In this document: positions 60,522-64,000 of the stretch, in pieces
Numbering within the stretch: position 1 is the stretch's first letter
How the letters are laid out: each line of letters opens with the position of its first letter
DNA from: DYRB01 sp963802205
GTDB lineage: Bacteria > Pseudomonadota > Gammaproteobacteria > Chromatiales > Chromatiaceae
Direction of reading: 5' to 3'
DNA: 64,000 nt
Assembly (NCBI GenBank): GCA_963802205.1
Contig: CAWDHW010000033.1
Span: 35,304-99,303, forward strand
Translations under genes and position numbers: made by a program
Notes under the pieces: model-generated
What the model saw: the letters and a program-made list of their open reading frames with translations, nothing else
Told to the model about the DNA's origin: nothing
Database searches by the model: none

Positions 60522-61670
60522 ATGGACCAGGAGCTTCGCGACACCCGCTCCGCGGCCATTCTGCGGACGACCATCGTCAGTGCCGTCATCAATGTCGCAT
60601 TGTCCGCAGTCAAGATCTTTGCCGGGGTCGTGGGCCAATCTCAGGCCCTTATCGCCGACGGCATCCACTCCCTCTCCGACCTGCTGTCCGACCTTTTGGT
60701 CTGGTATGCCGGGCGCCACTCGACCCAGGCCCCGGACGGCGATCACCCCTATGGCCACGCGCGCTACGAGGCCGTCGCCACCCTGGTCCTGGGGGGGCTG
60801 CTTGCCCTGGTGGCCATCGGGATCGGTTGGGACGCCGGGCTACGCCTGTTCTCCCCCGGAGAACTGCTTGCCCCCGAGTCCATCACGCTCTACGCCGCCC
60901 TGGCCTCCATCCTGATCAAGGAGTGGCTCTATTGGTACACGCTTGCCTATGCGAAGCGGGTCCAGTCACAGATGCTCAGGGCCAACGCCTGGCACCACCG
61001 CAGCGACGCCATCTCATCGGTAGTGGTGCTGGTGGGCGTGGCCGGAACCATGGCCGGACTGCCCTATTTGGATGCCATCGCTGCCATACTGGTAGCGGTC
61101 ATGATCGCGCACATCGCCTGGGAACTGGGTGCCGAGGCCTTCCGTGAACTGGTGGACACCGGGCTCGATGCCAAGCGGCTGGCGGAGGTGCGCCAGACCA
61201 TCCTGTCCGTAGGCGGGGTCCGGGACGTCCACATGCTGCGCACCCGCCGCCTGGGCGGCCTGGCGTCCGCCGACGTCCACATCCTGGTGGACCCCCGGGT
61301 CAGCGTGTCCGAAGGCCACCTGATCAGCGTCCTGGTGGAACGACGCCTGAAGCAGCAGATCGATGAGCTCACGGATGTGACCGTGCACATCGACCCTGAG
61401 GACGACGAGCGGTTCGCTCCGCCTTACGATCTGCCCCTGCGCGCCGAGGCCATGCTGCGCCTGAGCCGTCTTTGGGACGGCGTCCCCGAGGCAGGGGAGC
61501 GCCTGCACACGGTCCTGCACTACCTCAACGGCCACATCGACGTGGAGGTTTTCCTGCCCCTGGGGCTCTGCGGCGGTGACGCAGAACATGCGCGGCACCT
61601 GCGCGACCGACTCCAGGCGGCGGTACAGGCGGATGCCGCCTTCAACCGCGTCATGGTCTTCTTCGGCTGA
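60522..61670 (+). CDS. Cation diffusion facilitator family transporter
   Basis: This 382-residue inner-membrane antiporter exports divalent metal cations (zinc, iron or manganese types are known) in exchange for protons. Six hydrophobic segments lie within the first 215 residues. Metal-site motifs are IADGIHSLSDLLSD in helix 2 and NAWHHRSDAISS in helix 5, with GDHPYGHARYEAV between helices 2 and 3. The C-terminal cytoplasmic domain (about 220-300, GVRDVHMLRTRRLGG...) is extended by roughly 80 residues beyond the E. coli FieF length. The metal is not predictable from sequence alone. Confidence 0.92.
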   Translation: MDQELRDTRSAAILRTTIVSAVINVALSAVKIFAGVVGQSQALIADGIHSLSDLLSDLLVWYAGRHSTQAPDGDHPYGHARYEAVATLVLGGLLALVAIGIGWDAGLRLFSPGELLAPESITLYAALASILIKEWLYWYTLAYAKRVQSQMLRANAWHHRSDAISSVVVLVGVAGTMAGLPYLDAIAAILVAVMIAHIAWELGAEAFRELVDTGLDAKRLAEVRQTILSVGGVRDVHMLRTRRLGGLASADVHILVDPRVSVSEGHLISVLVERRLKQQIDELTDVTVHIDPEDDERFAPPYDLPLRAEAMLRLSRLWDGVPEAGERLHTVLHYLNGHIDVEVFLPLGLCGGDAEHARHLRDRLQAAVQADAAFNRVMVFFG

Positions 61671-61672
61671 TA

Positions 61673-61720
61673 CGTCCCAATTTGGTGCGATATGGCATTT
61701 GAACGCTCTATCGTGGTGCG
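61673..61720 (+). promoter_or_regulatory. Two NtrC-like enhancer sites upstream of glnA
   Basis: Two 17-base windows ending in TGGTGCG (61673-61689 and 61704-61720) match the NtrC consensus TGCACYNNNNTGGTGCA at about 10 and 11 positions, the right half-site being near perfect in both. Their centres are 31 bases apart (three helical turns) and 150-190 bases upstream of the predicted sigma-54 start, the usual geometry. Confidence 0.6.
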
Positions 61721-61840
61721 CTGATTGCGACCCTCCGAGCCGGCAATCCCCCGTTGGAGCATCGCTGTTATCGCAGCCCATCGCGGTTCGGGGGCTAACC
61801 CATCAGCGCCGGGGATGCGTAGCAGCCTCCAGGTGCCTTG

Positions 61841-61856
61841 TGGTACGGTATTTGCT
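61841..61856 (+). promoter_or_regulatory. Sigma-54 promoter of glnA
   Basis: TGGTACGGTATTTGCT fits the -24/-12 consensus TGGCACG-N4-TTGCW with a single mismatch and the obligatory GG-N10-GC spacing. The start would be near 61867, leaving a leader of about 90 bases before glnA. Confidence 0.85.
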
Positions 61857-61958
61857 AAATTTCGCCGAGCGCCCTCACTAAATTAAAGAGATGATGGGCC
61901 CTTCCCACCGATCCTGTTCTCGACCCACACGGTCCATTGTCAAACGCTGGAGATTTTT

Positions 61959-63368
61959 ATGAGCGCCAAAGACGTAATCAAGCTGTTGAAGGATAAGGAA
62001 GTAAAGTTCGTGGACCTGCGCTTCACGGACACCCGCGGCAAGGAGCAGCATGTCTCCCTGCCCGCCAAGCTGATTGATGACGAATTCTTCCGCGACGGCA
62101 AGATGTTCGACGGCTCCTCCATCTCCGGCTGGAAGGGCATCGAGGCATCGGACATGGTCCTGATGCCCGAGCCCGACACGGCGATGATGGACCCCTTCAC
62201 CGACGAGAACACCCTGATCATCCGCTGCGACATCCTCGAACCCGCCACCATGCAGGGTTATGAGCGCGATCCCCGCTCCGTGGCCAAGCGCGCCGAGGCC
62301 TATCTCAAGTCGACCGGCATCGCCGACAAGGCCTTCTTCGGCCCCGAGCCCGAGTTCTTCATCCTCGACGACGTACGCTGGGGCACCAGCATCAGCGGAT
62401 CCTTCTACAAGCTGGACTCCGATGAGGCCGGCTGGAACTCCGAGCGCGTCTATGAGGACGGCAACATCGGCCATCGCCCCACGGTCAAGGGCGGCTACTT
62501 CCCGGTCCCGCCGGTCGATTCCCTGAACGATCTGCGTGCGGCCATGTGCCTGGCCATGGAGGAGATGGGCGTTGAGGTCGAGGTGCATCACCACGAGGTC
62601 GCCACCGCCGGCCAGTGCGAGATCGGCACCAAGTTCGACACCCTGGTCAAGCGCGCCGACCAGACCCAGAACATGAAGTACTGCATCTGGAACGTCGCCC
62701 ACGCCTACGGCAAGACCGCGACCTTCATGCCCAAGCCCCTGGTCGGCGATAACGGCAGCGGCATGCACGTCCACCAGTCGCTCTCCAAGGACGGCGTCAA
62801 CCTGTTCGCCGGCGACAAGTATGCGGGCCTCTCCGAGCTCGCCCTTTACTACATCGGCGGCATCATCAAGCACGCCCGTGCCCTGAATGCCATCACCAAC
62901 CCGGCAACCAACTCTTACAAGCGTCTGGTACCCGGCTTCGAGGCCCCGGTCATGCTGGCCTACTCCGCAAACAACCGCTCCGCGTCCATCCGCATCCCGC
63001 ACACTCCCAGCCCCAAGGGACGCCGCATCGAGGTCCGCTTCCCGGACCCCTGCGCCAACTCCTACCTGGCCTTCTCCGCCATGATGCTAGCCGGCCTTGA
63101 CGGCATCCAGAACAAGATCCACCCCGGCGATGCCATGGACAAGGACCTGTACGACCTGGAGCCGGAAGAGGCCAAGGCCATCCCCACCGTGTGCCATTCC
63201 CTGGACATGGCCCTGGACGCCCTGGACGCCGACCGTGACTTCCTGCTGGTCGGCGGTGTCTTCACCAACGACCTGATCGACGGCTACATCAAGCTCAAGA
63301 TGGAAGAGGTCACTCGCCTGCGCATGACGACCCACCCGATCGAATTCGACATGTACTACAGCCTCTGA
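61959..63368 (+). CDS. glnA: Glutamine synthetase, type I
   Basis: This 469-residue dodecameric enzyme makes glutamine from glutamate, ammonium and ATP. Motifs are MFDGSSISGWKGIEASDM, FFGPEPEFFI, NGSGMHVHQSL, the ATP-binding KPLVGDNGSG region and NRSASIRIP. Tyr398 in KDLYDLEPEE is the expected adenylylation site, so activity is probably controlled by GlnE. The leader carries a GGAG site and the gene is under sigma-54/NtrC-type control. A terminator follows. Confidence 0.98.
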   Translation: MSAKDVIKLLKDKEVKFVDLRFTDTRGKEQHVSLPAKLIDDEFFRDGKMFDGSSISGWKGIEASDMVLMPEPDTAMMDPFTDENTLIIRCDILEPATMQGYERDPRSVAKRAEAYLKSTGIADKAFFGPEPEFFILDDVRWGTSISGSFYKLDSDEAGWNSERVYEDGNIGHRPTVKGGYFPVPPVDSLNDLRAAMCLAMEEMGVEVEVHHHEVATAGQCEIGTKFDTLVKRADQTQNMKYCIWNVAHAYGKTATFMPKPLVGDNGSGMHVHQSLSKDGVNLFAGDKYAGLSELALYYIGGIIKHARALNAITNPATNSYKRLVPGFEAPVMLAYSANNRSASIRIPHTPSPKGRRIEVRFPDPCANSYLAFSAMMLAGLDGIQNKIHPGDAMDKDLYDLEPEEAKAIPTVCHSLDMALDALDADRDFLLVGGVFTNDLIDGYIKLKMEEVTRLRMTTHPIEFDMYYSL

Positions 63369-63419
63369 TCCGTCCCTGGTCCTCGCCCCGGCGGCGAGGG
63401 CTCGGATACGGCTTGGCCG

Positions 63420-63440
63420 CGCCCCGCAAGGGGCGTTTTG
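63420..63440 (+). terminator. Rho-independent terminator of glnA
   Basis: CGCCCC and GGGGCG pair around a GCAA tetraloop and are followed by TTTT, 52 bases after the glnA stop. A second, weaker stem (CTCGCC...GGCGAG) lies just upstream at about 63382-63398. Confidence 0.8.
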
Positions 63441-63488
63441 CTGTCTGCGCCGCGGTGCCTGGTTTCTATCGCCGATCATAAAAATTTC

Positions 63489-63967
63489 ACGCTCCTCGTC
63501 CTGGTCCCGGGCTCGCCTTGAGCCAGGTCTATAAGTGGACTGACGCCCGAGGCGAGCGCCAGTTCTCCGACCACCGCGCCCCGGGCGCCGACGCCTTTGA
63601 CATCGCCACCAAGACGACCGCGCCGCCAGAGAGGGAGAAGGCCCGGATCCTGGATGTCCTCGACAAAATCGTCACCACTTTGCCGGGGATCGCCGTTCAA
63701 CTGCGCAAGCCGCCCCCACCCGAATACCGGCAGAAGCCCTGGCTCGTCCCCTGCGGCCTTGTGCGGGCAGTACCTGTCACCATCTGGGTACCCTACCGCG
63801 GGACGCGGCAGGCCCACGTGAGATGTTCCCGCCGTTTTCGCCAGACACCTGGAGCAGGCATGGGAGCCACCATGCATGGCGCACCATGGCGGTGCATGAC
63901 TGCACCCCAGCAGACTCCCCACCGCACCGTCACCGGCCCCGCAGCCCCGCCAGCCTGGGTGCTGTGA
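63489..63967 (+). pseudogene. DUF4124-domain protein gene, probably frameshifted at its 5' end
   Basis: From 63518 one frame reads SQVYKWTDARGERQFSDHRAPG, the hallmark start of the DUF4124 domain found at the N-terminus of small secreted proteins. A signal peptide should precede it. In this frame none exists before an upstream stop, but in another frame the bases from about 63483 encode NFTLLVLVPG, a credible hydrophobic signal core, which would join GLALSQVYKW after a shift near 63500-63512. No ATG was found for either; a TTG at 63518 would give a leaderless 149-residue protein. The C-terminal half is low-complexity. A DUF4124 gene between glnA and ntrB/ntrC is usual in gammaproteobacteria. 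Confidence 0.5.
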
Positions 63968-64000
63968 TACTCCCCGGCGTGAAATCGTCGCTTCGCACTC

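Overview
This window is GC-rich chromosomal DNA (about two thirds G+C by eye) with tightly packed, overlapping housekeeping genes. Gene content and order (pilMNOPQ-aroK-aroB-gltB; a complete mraZ-to-ftsZ division/cell-wall cluster followed by lpxC; glyQ-glyS; secA-argJ; glnA with a sigma-54 promoter) point to a gammaproteobacterium. The dispersed palindromic repeats, a DUF29 remnant and an AcuI-type reductase suit a purple-sulfur-bacterium-like Chromatiales member; that placement is inference, and no photosynthesis or sulfur-oxidation gene lies in the window.

Layout. 1-9400 (minus strand): start of glutamate synthase gltB, shikimate genes aroB and aroK, a DUF29 remnant beside a palindromic repeat, and the type IV pilus assembly operon pilMNOPQ. 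9.7-13.4 kb: an uncharacterised protein convergent with malate dehydrogenase, then a malic enzyme and ribosomal protein L31. 13.4-17.3 kb: an iron(III) ABC importer (fbpABC) with a Fur-like box. 17.4-23.2 kb: accessory metabolic and membrane genes (DUF418, metY, a pentapeptide-repeat protein, AcuI-like reductase, three small membrane proteins). 23.7-28.3 kb (plus): glyQ-glyS-MazG-like-gmhB-plsC. 28.4-34.7 kb (minus): secA-argJ-Nudix/ThiE and an M23 peptidase. 35.0-35.4 kb: dciA on the plus strand. 35.6-54.7 kb (minus): lpxC and the whole dcw cluster from mraZ to ftsZ, most genes overlapping by 4 bases. 55.0-59.9 kb (minus): RNase P RNA and the pyruvate dehydrogenase genes aceE-aceF. 60.5-63.9 kb (plus): a cation-efflux transporter, glutamine synthetase with NtrC/sigma-54 control, and a damaged DUF4124 gene.

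How it works together. The dcw block makes lipid II precursors (MurC-F, Ddl, MraY, MurG), exports and polymerises them (FtsW, FtsI), and builds the division ring (FtsZ, FtsA, FtsQ, FtsL), all behind one MraZ-box promoter. glnA and gltB together form the ammonium assimilation route.

Most notable observation: the MurE of the dcw cluster is full length and embedded in the operon, yet almost every catalytic motif of the family is altered, while its MurC, MurD and MurF neighbours are canonical. It may be a pseudoenzyme or a ligase of changed function, and a second MurE elsewhere in the genome would then be expected. Other points of interest are four palindromic repeat types placed at gene ends (one forms the C-terminus of a protein), a DUF29 relic that ends at one of these repeats, and a probable frameshift in the DUF4124 gene.
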